The notes under the pieces were generated by a model. The model saw nothing but the letters and a program-made list of their open reading frames with translations, searched no databases and was not told where the DNA came from. Shown here piece by piece: positions 17,508-28,200 of a DNA stretch of 64,000 nucleotides. The translations under genes and the position numbers were made by a program. Each line of letters opens with the position of its first letter. The first letter of the stretch is position 1. This DNA comes from Streptomyces californicus (GTDB lineage Bacteria > Actinomycetota > Actinomycetes > Streptomycetales > Streptomycetaceae). The stretch spans positions 1 through 64,000 of the forward strand of contig NZ_JNZZ01000025.1 of the NCBI RefSeq assembly GCF_000717645.1. The letters are read 5' to 3'.

Positions 17508-18908
17508 TCAGCCGTTGATGGCGCGCAGCGCGCCGTACACGCCGAGCACCCACAGGGCGAGCGGGAGCACGGCGATCGCCAGGGCCGAGTGGAGGATTTC
17601 GCCCGCGCGGCCCCAGTACGGGACGAGCCGGCGGCCGGGCACGGTCCAGGCGGCGATGGCGACCGCGGCGGCCGCCGCGAGCAGCCCCGCGGCCGTGACC
17701 AGCCGGTTGCCCGGGGACGCGGCGGGGGCGGCGACCAGCACCAGCAGGAGCAGCCCGAGCACGCCGGGGACCACCAGGGACATGCGCTGCCAGATGTTGC
17801 CGAGGCCCCGGGCGTGCAGGACGAGCAGCAGGCACAGCGCCACGGTCATGATGATCTCGGCCAGTTCGCGTTCCCGGGCCAGGACGACCACGCACGCGGC
17901 GCCGACCACGCCCACCGCTCCGTAGAGCGACGTCATCCAGCCGTCGGCGAGGACGGCGCGGGCCGAGACCGCGGCGGCCGGGTGCGGCTCGATGCCCTCC
18001 TGCAGCTGCTGGGCGTTGGTGGGCAGCGGGGGCATCCGCATCCCGGACATCCGGAAGGCCAGCGAGGGGACGAACGCCCCCAGGATCACCGCGAGGACGG
18101 CGAGGATGCCGGCGGCGTGCACCGGCGCCAGGTCCGTGGTGAGGAGCAGGACGGCGGCGACGGCGGCGAACAGCGAGACGACGGCGACGCTCAGGAAGAG
18201 CGCGGCGAACGCGGCCACGACGGCGAGCGCGAGCACCGCCCCGCCGGCCAGCGCGGCACTGGCGGCGAGCAGCCGCGCCCCCAGGGTCTCGTACGCGTGC
18301 GGCCCGCTCAGCTCTCCGCCGGGCAGCAGCCAGCCGGCCAGGGCCAGGTAGGGCCCGACCATGAAGCCGAGCGCGGCTCCGGCGCCCGCGTCCCCGACGG
18401 CCCGGCTCGCCGCGCCCGCGCCCGCGAGCAGGAGGAGTCCGGCCGCGGTGGCGAAGACGGACCGGGAGAGCGAGGAGCCGCCGGGCCAGGCGATCACCAG
18501 GACGCCGCCGATGAGGACCGCGACAACGATGCCGAGGAGGACCCGGCGGCTCACCTTGGGGGTCCAGCCGAAGGGGTGGTCGCGCATCGTGGTGGCGATG
18601 CCGTCGACCAGGTCGTCGAGGTGCACCTCGGGCAGGGCCTCGGCGCGCGGCCGGAGGTAGAGGGTGTCGCCGTCGCGCAGACCGTAGGAGTCGAGGGTGC
18701 GTTCCTCGTCCAGCGGTTCGCCGCCGAGCCGCTGGAGCACCCAGCCGCCGTGGTCGAGTCCGGCTTCTTCGAGGTTGTCGCCCGCGTAGCCGAGCACGGC
18801 GGGGAGCAGGTCCGCCACGGGGACGTCGGCGGGCACGGCGAGATCGATGCTTCTGGCTGGAGCTCGTACCGTCAGACGGCACAGCTCGGCCACCTGAGTG
18901 TCAGTCAT
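17508..18908 (-). CDS. eccD: EccD, type VII secretion integral membrane protein
   Basis: This 466 aa protein has an N-terminal ubiquitin-like domain (about 1-90; ends DGDTLYLRPR), an amphipathic linker, then about eleven hydrophobic segments through the C-terminus, matching EccD, which forms the channel of the ESX core complex. It starts at ATG 18908 and is divergent from eccC across a 673-bp region rich in repeats. It ends 21 nt before the eccB start, so the two are one transcript. Confidence 0.95.
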   Translation of the reverse strand: MTDTQVAELCRLTVRAPARSIDLAVPADVPVADLLPAVLGYAGDNLEEAGLDHGGWVLQRLGGEPLDEERTLDSYGLRDGDTLYLRPRAEALPEVHLDDLVDGIATTMRDHPFGWTPKVSRRVLLGIVVAVLIGGVLVIAWPGGSSLSRSVFATAAGLLLLAGAGAASRAVGDAGAGAALGFMVGPYLALAGWLLPGGELSGPHAYETLGARLLAASAALAGGAVLALAVVAAFAALFLSVAVVSLFAAVAAVLLLTTDLAPVHAAGILAVLAVILGAFVPSLAFRMSGMRMPPLPTNAQQLQEGIEPHPAAAVSARAVLADGWMTSLYGAVGVVGAACVVVLARERELAEIIMTVALCLLLVLHARGLGNIWQRMSLVVPGVLGLLLLVLVAAPAASPGNRLVTAAGLLAAAAAVAIAAWTVPGRRLVPYWGRAGEILHSALAIAVLPLALWVLGVYGALRAING

Positions 18909-19025
18909 CGGGATGGCTCACGCTTCTCCGGTTACGGCTGAGAACGGGCGGGGGAACAGGGACCGGCGGACCGGTGGGCACCCTGCGTCGGTGGGGGGTT
19001 CCAAACCGTGTGACGGTGACGGTTG

Positions 19026-19053
19026 TTGACGACCAATACAGCGATCGTAATAT
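19026..19053 (+). promoter_or_regulatory. Candidate eccC promoter
   Basis: TTGACG (19026-19031) and TAATAT (19048-19053) are separated by 16 nt, close to vegetative consensus and conspicuous in this GC-rich sequence. It points toward eccC, which would give a leader of about 520 nt containing the tandem repeats. The same AT-rich patch could serve eccD on the other strand. Confidence 0.5.
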
Positions 19054-19159
19054 CAGCCGCCTAGTCTGGACCACGTGGCCCGCGCCACGGAATACGAAAC
19101 GGCCTTCCGCGTACGGCGAATTGCGGCGCGGTCGCCGTACGGGCACGAAGGGTGATTCG

Positions 19160-19320
19160 GCATGCGCGGATCGGTCCGGGAAACAGTTCCACGCGTGCCC
19201 GTTCGGCCGGGGAATCCGTTCCGCGCCTGCCCGTCCGGGCAGGGAAACGGCCGTGCGCGCGCCCGTTCGGCCGGGAATCGGTTCCGCATGCGCTGTCGCG
19301 GCCGGGGAAAACGGTCGCGC
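19160..19320. repeat. Five imperfect 31-33 bp tandem repeats upstream of eccC
   Basis: The units begin at 19160, 19193, 19225, 19257 and 19288. The shared pattern is GCGTGCCCGTTCGGCCGGG, then GAA, then CCGTTCCGC, with substitutions and small length changes. Unit lengths of 33, 32, 32, 31 and 33 are incompatible with a conserved reading frame. Each unit has a CGGCCG-type palindromic core and could be a repeated binding site or a structured leader. Confidence 0.8.
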
Positions 19321-19581
19321 GGACCCTTCCCCGACTCGTGATGTAGCAGAACTGTGACACGGCGGAACGGCTCCCCGCCGCCGACGCGGTTGCCCCGGGC
19401 GGGCTTTCGGCCCCGGCCGGGCGGCCGCGTCGGACGGGCTTTCGATCCCGGCCGGAGCGCGGCGTAGGGTGCGTGCACGGCGAAGGCCCGTCCGCCTCCC
19501 GGCCCCGGCCGGCGGTGGGCGGCGTGCCCTGCGGCGCCGTTCCGCCCGCTCTCCCCCCATGTCCCTGAAGGAGACGGTTCC

Positions 19582-22500
19582 TTGAGTGTGATCCTGTTCC
19601 GCCGCCCGGCCCGACGCCGGGGCCCGGAGATGCCCGACGGGGAGCTGAATCTCCAGGAACCGCCGGTTCTCCCCGAGACGGTGCCCGACACCTCCGCCGT
19701 GTGGACGTACCTGCCCATGGCGTTGATGTCGGTCTCGATGATGTTCATGTTCATGCGCCCCGGTATGACCCGGGGTTCCGGCGGGTTCATCTACATCGCC
19801 CTGGGCCTGATGGTGCTCGGCGCCGCCGCGATGTTCATCGGCCAGTTCATGCGCCGGGCGGCGGAGCGCAAGCAGAAGCTCAAGGGTGAACGGCGGGACT
19901 ATCTGCGCTATCTCACCCAGATCCGGCGCAAGGTGCGCGGCGCGGTCGTGGACCAGCAACTGGCCCTGGCGTGGCGGCACCCCGAGCCCGGAGCCCTCTG
20001 GTCGATGACCGGCACCACCCGGCTGTGGGAGCGCCGCCCCCGGGACGAGGACTTCGGCGAGATCCGGATGGCCGTCGGCGAGCAGAAGCTGGGCCTGAAG
20101 CTGTCGTCGAGCTCGACCAACCCCGTGGAGGACCTGGAGCCGCTCAGCGCCCACGCGCTGCGCAGCTTCATCCGCGCCTACTCGACGGTCCCGGAGCAGC
20201 CCATCGCGATCTATCTGCGCGCCTGGGCCCGGGTGCTGTTCCAGGGCGACGAGGAGCGGATACGTTCCCTGGTGCGGGCGCTGCTCGCCCAGTTGGCCAC
20301 CTTCCACTCGCCGGACGACGTGTGGATCGCGTTCTGCGTCTCCGACGAGCGGCGCGCGGACTGGGAGTGGACGAAGTGGCTCCCCCACAGTCTCCACCCG
20401 CACGACACCGACGGGGCGGGCCCGACCCGGATGACCGTCTCCGCGTGGGGCGAGCTGGAGAACCTGCTCGGCGCCGAGTTCATGGAGCGACCGCAGTTCG
20501 ACCCGGACGCGGTGCCCGGACGCGAGGAGCCGTTCACGGTGATCGTCGTGGACGGCGGGGTCGTTCCGGCCGGCCACCGCCTGGACGGTCCCGGCTTCCG
20601 CAACACGGTCGTCCTGGACCTCAGCGGCGCGCTCTCCTGGCGCCCCGGACGCATCACCCTGCGCTTCACGGTCGAGGAGGACGAACTCGGCCTCGTGCGC
20701 ACCGACCGCGAGCGCAAGGAGCAGGTGACCCGGCTCGGCCGCCCCGACACCTTCGGGCTGACCGGCGCGGTGTCGCTCGCCAAGCGGCTCGCCCCGTACC
20801 GCATGGGCCTGGGCTCGGCGTCGGACTCCTCCGAGCCGCTCTCCTCCAACGTGGAACTGACCACGCTGCTGGGCATTCCCGACCTGCACCGCCACGACCC
20901 GAACGCGCTGTGGCAGCAGCACACCGGCCCGAGCCGGCTCAAGGTGCCGATCGCGGTCGGCGCGGACGGCGAGCCGGTCGAGCTGGACATCAAGGAGTCC
21001 GCCCAGGGCGGCACCGGACCGCACGGGATGCTGATCGGCGCCACCGGTTCCGGCAAGAGCGAGCTGCTGCGGACCCTGGTCCTCTCGCTCGCCCTGACGA
21101 ACTCCTCGGAGACGCTCAACTTCATCCTGGTCGACTTCAAGGGCGGCGCCACCTTCCTGGGCCTCGAGGACCTTCCGCACACCTCCGCCGTCATCACCAA
21201 CCTGGCGGGCGAGGCCGCGCTGGTCGGCCGTATGCAGGACGCCCTGCACGGCGAGCTGATGCGGCGGCAGGAGCTGCTGCGCTCGGCGGGCAACTACACC
21301 TCGGCGCTGGACTACGAGAAGGCCCGCGCGTCCGGCGTCCCGCTGGTGCCGATGCCCAGCCTGTTCGTCGTCGTCGACGAGTTCAGCGAGCTGCTGGCGG
21401 CCCACCGGGAGTTCATGGAGCTGTTCGTGATGATCGGCCGCCTCGGCCGGTCCCTCGGCGTGCACCTGCTGCTCGCGTCGCAGCGCCTGGACGAGGGCCG
21501 CATGCACCAGTTGGAGAGCCACCTCTCGTACCGGATCGGTCTGCGGACGTTCTCCGCGATGGAGAGCCGCGGCGTGCTCGGCGTGCCCGACGCCTACCAG
21601 TTGCCGCCGGCCCCCGGCAGCGGCTTCCTCAAGTCGGGCGTGGAGGCGCTGACCCGGTTCCGCGCCGCCTACGTATCCGGCCCCTACCAGCAGCGCCGGG
21701 GCAGCGCGAACCAGGCGCGGGTGGCCAGCCAGACCGTGCCGTGGACGAGCAGTTACGTCGTACCGCGCCAGCTCCCCGACACACCGGAGCCCGAGCCCGA
21801 GCAGCCGCAGGAGGAGACCGGCGAGACGCTGCTGTCGGTCGCCGTGGACCGGCTGCTGACCGCCGGGCCGCCGGCCCACCAGGTGTGGCTGCCGCCGCTG
21901 GACCTCCCCGCGACGCTCGACCAGGTGCTGCCGCCGCTCACCCCGCACCCCGAGTACGGGCTGACGACCGACGCGTCGCACCGCGGGCGGCTCACCATCC
22001 CCCTCGGCATCATCGACCGCCCCTTCGACCAGCTCCGCGACCTGCTGACCGTCGATCTCTCGGGCGCGGGCGGGCACATCGCGATCGCGGGCGGCCCGCA
22101 GAGCGGCAAGAGCACGATGGTGCGGACGATCATCACCGCGCTGGCGCTCACCCACACCCCGCGCGAGGTCCAGTTCTACTGCCTCGACTTCGGCGGCGGC
22201 ACGCTCGCCGGGCTGGCCGGACTGCCGCACGTCAGCGGCGTCGCGGCACGTCTGGACGCCGAGCGGGTGGGCCGTACGATCGCCGAGGTCACGACGCTGC
22301 TGGCGGAGCGCGAGCGGTTCTTCCTGGACAACGGGATCGACTCGATGGCGACGTTCCGCCGCCGGCTGGCCGCCGGGGAGTTCCCCGAGCACCGCCACGG
22401 CGACGTGTTCCTGGTGATCGACGGCTGGTCGACGGTGCGCCAGGACTTTGACCGGCACATCCAGACGTTCGGGGCGATCGCCGCGCGCGGTCTGAACTAC

Positions 22501-23556
22501 GGCATCCACCTGATCGTCACCACCGCGCGCTGGGTGGAGGTGACCTCCGCGATCCGCGACCAGGCCGCGACCCACCTGGAGCTGCGGATGGGTGACCCGA
22601 TGGACTCCGAGATCGACAACCGGCGCGCCGCGACCGTGCCCCGGCTGCCGGGACGCGGCCTGACCCGGGACGCCAAGCTGCACTACCTCACGGCGCTGCC
22701 GCGCATCGACGGCGTCGAGTCCGCCGACGACCTCTCCGACGGGGTGGCCGGCCTGGTGGCGGCGGTCCGCGAGAGCTGGCAGGGGCCGCCCGCGCCGCAG
22801 GTGCGGATGCTGCCGACCCGGCTCAAGCTGTCGGAACTCCCGGCTCCGAAGGGCGATTTCAAGATGCCCATCGGCCTGGAGGAGGAGCGCCTGTCGACGG
22901 TCTGGCACGACTTCTCCGAGACCCCCCACATGATCGTGGTCGGGGACACGGAGAGCGGCAAGACCAACATGCTGCGGATGACGGCCAAGGCCATCATGGA
23001 CCGGTACACCCCGGCCGAGGCGCGGATCATGGTCGTGGACTACCGCCGCGCCCTGGTGGAGGCCATCCCGGACGCGTACCGGCTGGGCCACGCGGTGTCG
23101 ATGGACGCCCTCAAGGAGCTGATCGGCGGCGCCGCGCGGGCGGTCACGGCGCGCGTACCGGGACCGGAGATCACCCCGGCCCGGATGCGCACGTGCGACT
23201 GGTGGGACGGGCCGCGGCTGTTCATCCTCGTGGACGACTACGACATGCTCGGCACCAGTGCGATGAACGCGCCGTTCGACCCGCTGCTGAACCACCTCGC
23301 GCTCGGCTACGAGGTGGGGCTGCACCTGGTCGTCGCCCGCTCGGCCGCCGGTGCGGGCCGGGGCCTGGGCGAGCCCATGCTGCGGCGCATGCAGGAGGTC
23401 AACACCCCGACGCTGCTGCTGTCGTGCCCGCCGTCGGAGGGCTTCATCCTGGGCAGCGTCAAGGGGCGCAACCTGCCGCCGGGCCGGGGCACGCGGGTGA
23501 CGCGCCGCAAGCAGATCCAGGTGCAGACGGCGGTGCTGGAGGACGAGGAGTCCTGA
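19582..23556 (+). CDS. eccC: EccC, type VII secretion FtsK/SpoIIIE-type ATPase
   Basis: This 1324 aa single-chain EccC has two transmembrane helices (about 41-58 and 66-89), then three FtsK/SpoIIIE ATPase domains. The Walker A motifs are GATGSGKS (486-493), GGPQSGKST (about 837) and GDTESGKT (1121-1128); the first domain has Walker B FVVVDEF near 595. EccC recognises the C-terminal signal of Esx dimers and powers export. The start is TTG at 19582, preceded by GGAG about 9 nt upstream; an in-frame GTG follows two codons later. It is divergent from eccD and convergent with mycP. Confidence 0.96.
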   Translation: MSVILFRRPARRRGPEMPDGELNLQEPPVLPETVPDTSAVWTYLPMALMSVSMMFMFMRPGMTRGSGGFIYIALGLMVLGAAAMFIGQFMRRAAERKQKLKGERRDYLRYLTQIRRKVRGAVVDQQLALAWRHPEPGALWSMTGTTRLWERRPRDEDFGEIRMAVGEQKLGLKLSSSSTNPVEDLEPLSAHALRSFIRAYSTVPEQPIAIYLRAWARVLFQGDEERIRSLVRALLAQLATFHSPDDVWIAFCVSDERRADWEWTKWLPHSLHPHDTDGAGPTRMTVSAWGELENLLGAEFMERPQFDPDAVPGREEPFTVIVVDGGVVPAGHRLDGPGFRNTVVLDLSGALSWRPGRITLRFTVEEDELGLVRTDRERKEQVTRLGRPDTFGLTGAVSLAKRLAPYRMGLGSASDSSEPLSSNVELTTLLGIPDLHRHDPNALWQQHTGPSRLKVPIAVGADGEPVELDIKESAQGGTGPHGMLIGATGSGKSELLRTLVLSLALTNSSETLNFILVDFKGGATFLGLEDLPHTSAVITNLAGEAALVGRMQDALHGELMRRQELLRSAGNYTSALDYEKARASGVPLVPMPSLFVVVDEFSELLAAHREFMELFVMIGRLGRSLGVHLLLASQRLDEGRMHQLESHLSYRIGLRTFSAMESRGVLGVPDAYQLPPAPGSGFLKSGVEALTRFRAAYVSGPYQQRRGSANQARVASQTVPWTSSYVVPRQLPDTPEPEPEQPQEETGETLLSVAVDRLLTAGPPAHQVWLPPLDLPATLDQVLPPLTPHPEYGLTTDASHRGRLTIPLGIIDRPFDQLRDLLTVDLSGAGGHIAIAGGPQSGKSTMVRTIITALALTHTPREVQFYCLDFGGGTLAGLAGLPHVSGVAARLDAERVGRTIAEVTTLLAERERFFLDNGIDSMATFRRRLAAGEFPEHRHGDVFLVIDGWSTVRQDFDRHIQTFGAIAARGLNYGIHLIVTTARWVEVTSAIRDQAATHLELRMGDPMDSEIDNRRAATVPRLPGRGLTRDAKLHYLTALPRIDGVESADDLSDGVAGLVAAVRESWQGPPAPQVRMLPTRLKLSELPAPKGDFKMPIGLEEERLSTVWHDFSETPHMIVVGDTESGKTNMLRMTAKAIMDRYTPAEARIMVVDYRRALVEAIPDAYRLGHAVSMDALKELIGGAARAVTARVPGPEITPARMRTCDWWDGPRLFILVDDYDMLGTSAMNAPFDPLLNHLALGYEVGLHLVVARSAAGAGRGLGEPMLRRMQEVNTPTLLLSCPPSEGFILGSVKGRNLPPGRGTRVTRRKQIQVQTAVLEDEES

Positions 23557-23561
23557 ACCGC

Positions 23562-23780
23562 AGGCCGGGCCCCGGCCTACCCGGTCCCAGGACGGGGCGG
23601 GAAGGCCGGGGCCCGGTCGTACCCGGTCCTGGGCGGGCCGAGGAGACCGGGGCCGGGTCGTACCCGGTCCCGGACGGCCGGGGAGGCGGTGCAGGCCGAA
23701 GCCCAGTCGCACTCGGCGGTCCCAGAATGGACGGTGGAGACCGGAGCAACCGGGCCCGGCCGTACCCGGCCCGGGGCAGG
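23562..23780. repeat. Repeats and stem between convergent eccC and mycP
   Basis: Right after the eccC stop, AGGCCGGG-c-CCCGGCCT (23562-23578) can form a tight stem. CGTACCCGGTCC or close variants then recur at about 23576, 23618, 23659, 23708 and 23761, spaced 41-53 bp, within a degenerate repeat containing GGGCCCGGTCG. The position between two convergent stops suggests bidirectional termination or a tolerated repeat expansion. Confidence 0.65.
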
Positions 23781-23859
23781 CCCCCGAGGGGCGCCCGTGG
23801 CCCGGCCCTCCGCCGCACCCAGGGTCGTCCGGACCGGTCCGGGGTGGGGGCCCGCGCTC

Positions 23860-25056
23860 TCAGCTCCCCGCGGGACGCCAGTCGCGGGCCCGCCCGCGCG
23901 GGATCACCACCGCGCCCGCCGCGACGAGCAGCACCACCCCGCCGCCCACGCCCGCCGCGATCAGCGCGCGGGTACGGGGCTCCTCGGCGGGCGGCGGCGG
24001 GACCTCGGCCCGCTCGGTCCGGGGCACGGTCCCCTTCTCGTCCGTCAGGACGGCCGTCAGCGCCGCGTACGGGTCCAGGCGCGGCGGGCTCGCCGGGTAC
24101 GCCGCCTCGGTCAGCCGGCGCGCCGTGTCGGCCGCCGACAGCTTCGGATGGCGCGCCCGTACCTGGGCCGCCGCCCCCGCGACGTGCGCGGCGGCGAACG
24201 AGGCCCCGTAACCGATGAAGTGGCCCGATCCCTCGGGGCCGATGCTCACCACCGCGTCGCCGGGCGCGGCCAGGTCCGCCCCGCCCACCACGGGCGCGTT
24301 GACGGGGCGCTGCCCGTCGGGGCCGTAGTCCGTCACGCCGATCGCCCCCGGGGCGGCGGCGGGCCAGTACCAGGCGGCCGGCTTCGCGTCCCTGGGCAGC
24401 GCGTCCGGCGCGAGCGGGGCCACGACCAGCGCGTCCTTCCCGCCCGCGTAGGCGACGGCCTTGGTCAGCTCCGCCCTGCCGTCGGCGAGGGCCGCCGCGA
24501 CGTAGATGACGGAGGCGCCCTCGTCGGCCGCCGTACGGATCCCGGCGGCCACCTGGGCGACCGTGGACCCGCCGCGCTCGTCCGCGCCCCGTACGGCCAG
24601 GATGCGGGCTTCGGGGGCCAGTCCGGCCGGTCCGCCGGCGCCGCCCGGGGTCGCCGCGATCAGGCCGGCCGCGAACGTGCCGTGCCCGACGCAGTCCTCG
24701 CCCGCGTCCCCGATCGCGGTCACCCGGCCGGAGAGCGCCGGGGCCGACTCGCCGACCCCCGTGTCCACGACGGCGACGGTCTGCCCGGCGCCCTGGGAGA
24801 GCGGGCGCGCGCGGGCCGCGCCGAGCGCGCCCAGGGTCCAGGGCTCGGACCGGGCCTTCACCTCCGACGCCTCGACGCAGGTGTCGTCCTCCGCCAGGAC
24901 GGAACGTACGACGGGGAGTCCCACGGAATCGGCCGCGGCGGGCGCGGCGCCCGCCGCGACCAGCGCGGTCGGGAGCACGGTGAGCGACAGGGCCGCGGCG
25001 GCGGCCGTGGCCCGTGGGCGGCGGGAGCGAACTCGGGCAGGGGGCATGGCGCGCAT
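23860..25056 (-). CDS. mycP: Mycosin (S8 subtilisin-like protease) of the ESX locus
   Basis: This approximately 398 aa protein has a signal peptide ([27 protein letters not shown]), a subtilase domain with Asp in VAVVDTGVG, His in [13 protein letters not shown] and Ser in [12 protein letters not shown], a Pro-rich linker and a C-terminal membrane anchor ([22 protein letters not shown]) with a short basic tail. This is the mycosin layout: a membrane-anchored extracellular protease that stabilises the ESX pore and can process substrates. Start was taken at ATG 25056, just before the signal peptide; ATG 25047 is equally possible and neither has a clear ribosome site. It is divergent from the beta-helix/AAA gene. 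Confidence 0.9.
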   Translation of the reverse strand: MRAMPPARVRSRRPRATAAAAALSLTVLPTALVAAGAAPAAADSVGLPVVRSVLAEDDTCVEASEVKARSEPWTLGALGAARARPLSQGAGQTVAVVDTGVGESAPALSGRVTAIGDAGEDCVGHGTFAAGLIAATPGGAGGPAGLAPEARILAVRGADERGGSTVAQVAAGIRTAADEGASVIYVAAALADGRAELTKAVAYAGGKDALVVAPLAPDALPRDAKPAAWYWPAAAPGAIGVTDYGPDGQRPVNAPVVGGADLAAPGDAVVSIGPEGSGHFIGYGASFAAAHVAGAAAQVRARHPKLSAADTARRLTEAAYPASPPRLDPYAALTAVLTDEKGTVPRTERAEVPPPPAEEPRTRALIAAGVGGGVVLLVAAGAVVIPRGRARDWRPAGS

Positions 25057-25297
25057 GATAGGCCGAACGGATGACGGTACGTCGGGCGGGACGCGGCGGC
25101 ACCGCTCGCCGGATCGGGCTCGAACTCTCCTGTCCCACCTGGAACATCGCGGTGCCGGTCCCGTAGCCTTCCTCGCGTGCGCACAGCTGCGCGGACCCGA
25201 CGCGTTCCGGTTTCCCTCCGGCCCGGCGGGAGACAGGCATCTCCTTCCGGCCCCGGCGGGAGAGGCGGGCAGCGGCACCAAAAGAGGAGGATCGGGC

Positions 25298-28200
25298 GTG
25301 TCACGGCAATTGCTCAGGGTCGGGTCGGACCAACCGGACAGCTTCCGGACGATCGGTGAAGCCCTGGACAAGGCGCGCACGGGTGCGGTGATCCGGGTGA
25401 GCCCAGGCCGCTACCCGGAGAACCTCACGGTGCGGACGCGGGTCACCATCGTCGCGGACGGGGAGCCGGGCAGCGCCGAGATCTGCCCGCGCCGGGGCAC
25501 CGCCGTTATCCTGGTCGCCGACGCGGTCATGCTCACCGACCTCACCCTGCGCGGCGGGAGCGAGGACCTGCCGGTGGTCGACGCGCCGCGCGGCCAGGTC
25601 GCGATGGACGGCTGCACGATCGTCGGCTCCGGCTGGACGGCCGTGCTGGCCCGCGAGTCGGGCTCGGTCGCCATGCGCGACTGCCAGGTCAGCAACCCCA
25701 AGGGCGCCGGGGTCGTGGACTCCGCCCCCACCGGCAGCGTCATAGCCGGCTGCCGCATATCGAACCTCGGCACCTCCGGCGTCGTCATCGGCGCGGAGGC
25801 CCGGACGACGGTGCGGGACTGCCGCATCCTCGACGCGCGCGCCAACGGCGTACTGACCTCGGACGAGGCCCAGGGCCTGGTGGAGGACTGCGACATCTCC
25901 GGCACGGACAAGCCGTCCATCGCCCTGGAGGGCCGCAGCGGCACCCGGGTCCTGCGCACCACCGTGCACGACACCTCCGTCGGCGTCTACATCACCAGCT
26001 CCGCCCGCCCGTCCCTGGAGAACGTCTCCGTCAGCGACACCTCCGGCCCCGGCATCATGCTGGCCGTGAGCGCCGACCCGGAGTTCCTGAACTGCCGGAC
26101 CTCCCGCACCAAGGGCAGCGGCCTCGTGGTCAGCGAGCGCTCCCGGGGCACCTTCCAGCACTGCGAGTTCGACACCGCCGCCGCCCCGGCGGTCCGCGTG
26201 ATCAACTCCAGCTCGCCCACCCTGATCGGCTGCGCGGTGCGCGACTGCGGGGACGCGAACGGCGCCGTCCTGCTGGAGGAGGACTCGACCGCCGAGTTCG
26301 ACGAACTGCTCGTCAGCGACGCCACCGGGGTCGCCGTCCGCATCCGCACCGGGGCCGACCCGCTGCTGCGCCGCGTACGGATCACCTCGCCGGGTGGCAA
26401 CGGTGTCGAGGTAGCCGAGGACGGGCGCGGCCGGCTGGAGCACTGCGAGATCGACCGCGCGGGCGGTTCGGCGGTACGGATCGCCTCGGGCGGCAACCCC
26501 GACATCCGCGACACGGTCATGAGAGCGGCCGAGGACACCACCGTCTCCGTCGGCACGGAGGGGCGGGGCACCGTACGGGACTGCGCGATCGAGTTCGCCT
26601 CGGCGGGCGGCATCACGGTGGACAACGGCGGCGAACTCTCCGTCCTGCGCGTCCACATCACCGACTGCGGCGCCCACGGCGTCCTCCTCGCCAACGGCTC
26701 CCGCGCCACCCTCACCTCCTCGCAGGTCATCGGCAGCGTCGGCGACGGAATCCGGATCGACAGCGCGGAGCCCGTCACCGTCGCCGACTGCACCGTCCGC
26801 GACAACCGGGGGGCGGGGCTGCGGCAGACCCGGCTCAACGAGCGCCTCACGATCGAGGGCCTCAACAGCGCCGGCAACGCGGTCCCGGACGCCTGGGGCG
26901 ACACCCTGCCGCCGGACGTCGCGGGCGGCGGCCCCGAAGCCGCCAAGAAGGGACCGGAGGGGCCCCTGGAGGAGCTGGAGTCCCTCGTCGGCCTCGCCGA
27001 GGTCAAGAGCCAGGTGCGCAACCTGGTCAATCTGAACCAGCTCAACCAGCGCCGCGCCCAGCTCGGCATGCCCGTCGCCCAGGTCAGCCGCCACCTGGTC
27101 TTCTCCGGCCCGCCCGGCACCGGCAAGACGACGGTGGCCCGGCTGTACGGCGGCATCCTGGCCGATCTCGGCGTCCTCAGGTCGGGGCACCTGGTGGAGG
27201 TCTCCCGCGCCGACCTGGTCGCGCAGGTCATCGGCGGTACGGCCATCAAGACCACCGAGGCGTTCAACGAGGCGCTGGGCGGGGTGCTGTTCATCGACGA
27301 GGCGTACACCCTGCTCTCCGACAGCAAGGGATCCGGCGCCGACTTCGGTCGCGAGGCGGTCGACACGCTGCTGAAGCTGATGGAGGACCACCGCGACGAC
27401 GTCGCCGTGATCGCCGCCGGGTACACCGGCGAGATGGAGAGCTTCCTCTCCTCCAACCCGGGTCTGGCCTCCCGGTTCACCCGCACCATCGACTTCGCCA
27501 ACTACTCGGTGGACGAGCTGGTGACCATCACCGAGAACATGTGCCTGGGCCACCGCTACGAGCTGGCCCCGCAGACCCGCGAGGCCCTGGCCCGGCACTA
27601 CGAGCGCATGCCGCGCGACGCCACGTTCGGCAACGGCCGCGCGGCCCGCAAGGTGTTCGAGGACATGGTGGACCGCCAGGCGTCCCGGTTCGCCTCGATG
27701 AAGAACCCCGCCGAGAGCGATCTGGCCCTCCTGCTGCCGGAGGACGTGGCGACCGACACGGGCGCCCCGGCGGACGACGGCCCCGGCTCCGAGGAACTGC
27801 TCGCCCAGCTGCACTCCATGATCGGCCTCACGGCGGTCAAGAACGAGGTGACCGCGCTGGTCAACCTCCTCACCGCCACCAAGCAGCGCAAGGCCGCCGG
27901 GCTGCCCACCCCGAAGATCAGCAACCACCTGATCTTCTCCGGGCCCCCCGGCACGGGCAAGACCACCATCGCCCGCCTGTACGCGGACCTGCTGCGCTCC
28001 CTCGGGGTGCTGCCCAAGGGCCAGTTGGTCGAGGTGGCGCGCGCCGACCTGGTCGGCCGGTACGTCGGCCACACGGCGCAGTTGACCAAGGACGCCTTCG
28101 AACGCGCCCTGGGCGGCGTGCTGTTCGTCGACGAGGCGTACACGCTCACCCCGGAGGGCGCGACGTCCGACTTCGGCCGGGAGGCCGTCGACACGCTGCT

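Larger units (their letters stand above)
18909..19581. other. Long eccD/eccC divergent intergenic region
   Basis: This 673-bp non-coding region separates divergent eccD and eccC. It contains a good plus-strand promoter candidate (19026-19053), five tandem repeats of 31-33 bp (19160-19320), and two copies of a CGGGCTTTCG...CCCGGCCGG element near 19398 and 19437. Short open frames cross it, but the repeat units are not multiples of three and frame content is not conserved between units, so I see no gene. Confidence 0.75.

Noticed and set aside
18974..19357. Plus-strand 127-codon frame upstream of eccC
   Set aside because: It spans five tandem repeats of 31-33 bp; each unit is read in a different frame, so selection is not on protein.
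18901..23712. Minus-strand frame of 1603 codons
   Set aside because: It is antisense to eccC, whose Walker motifs identify the true strand.
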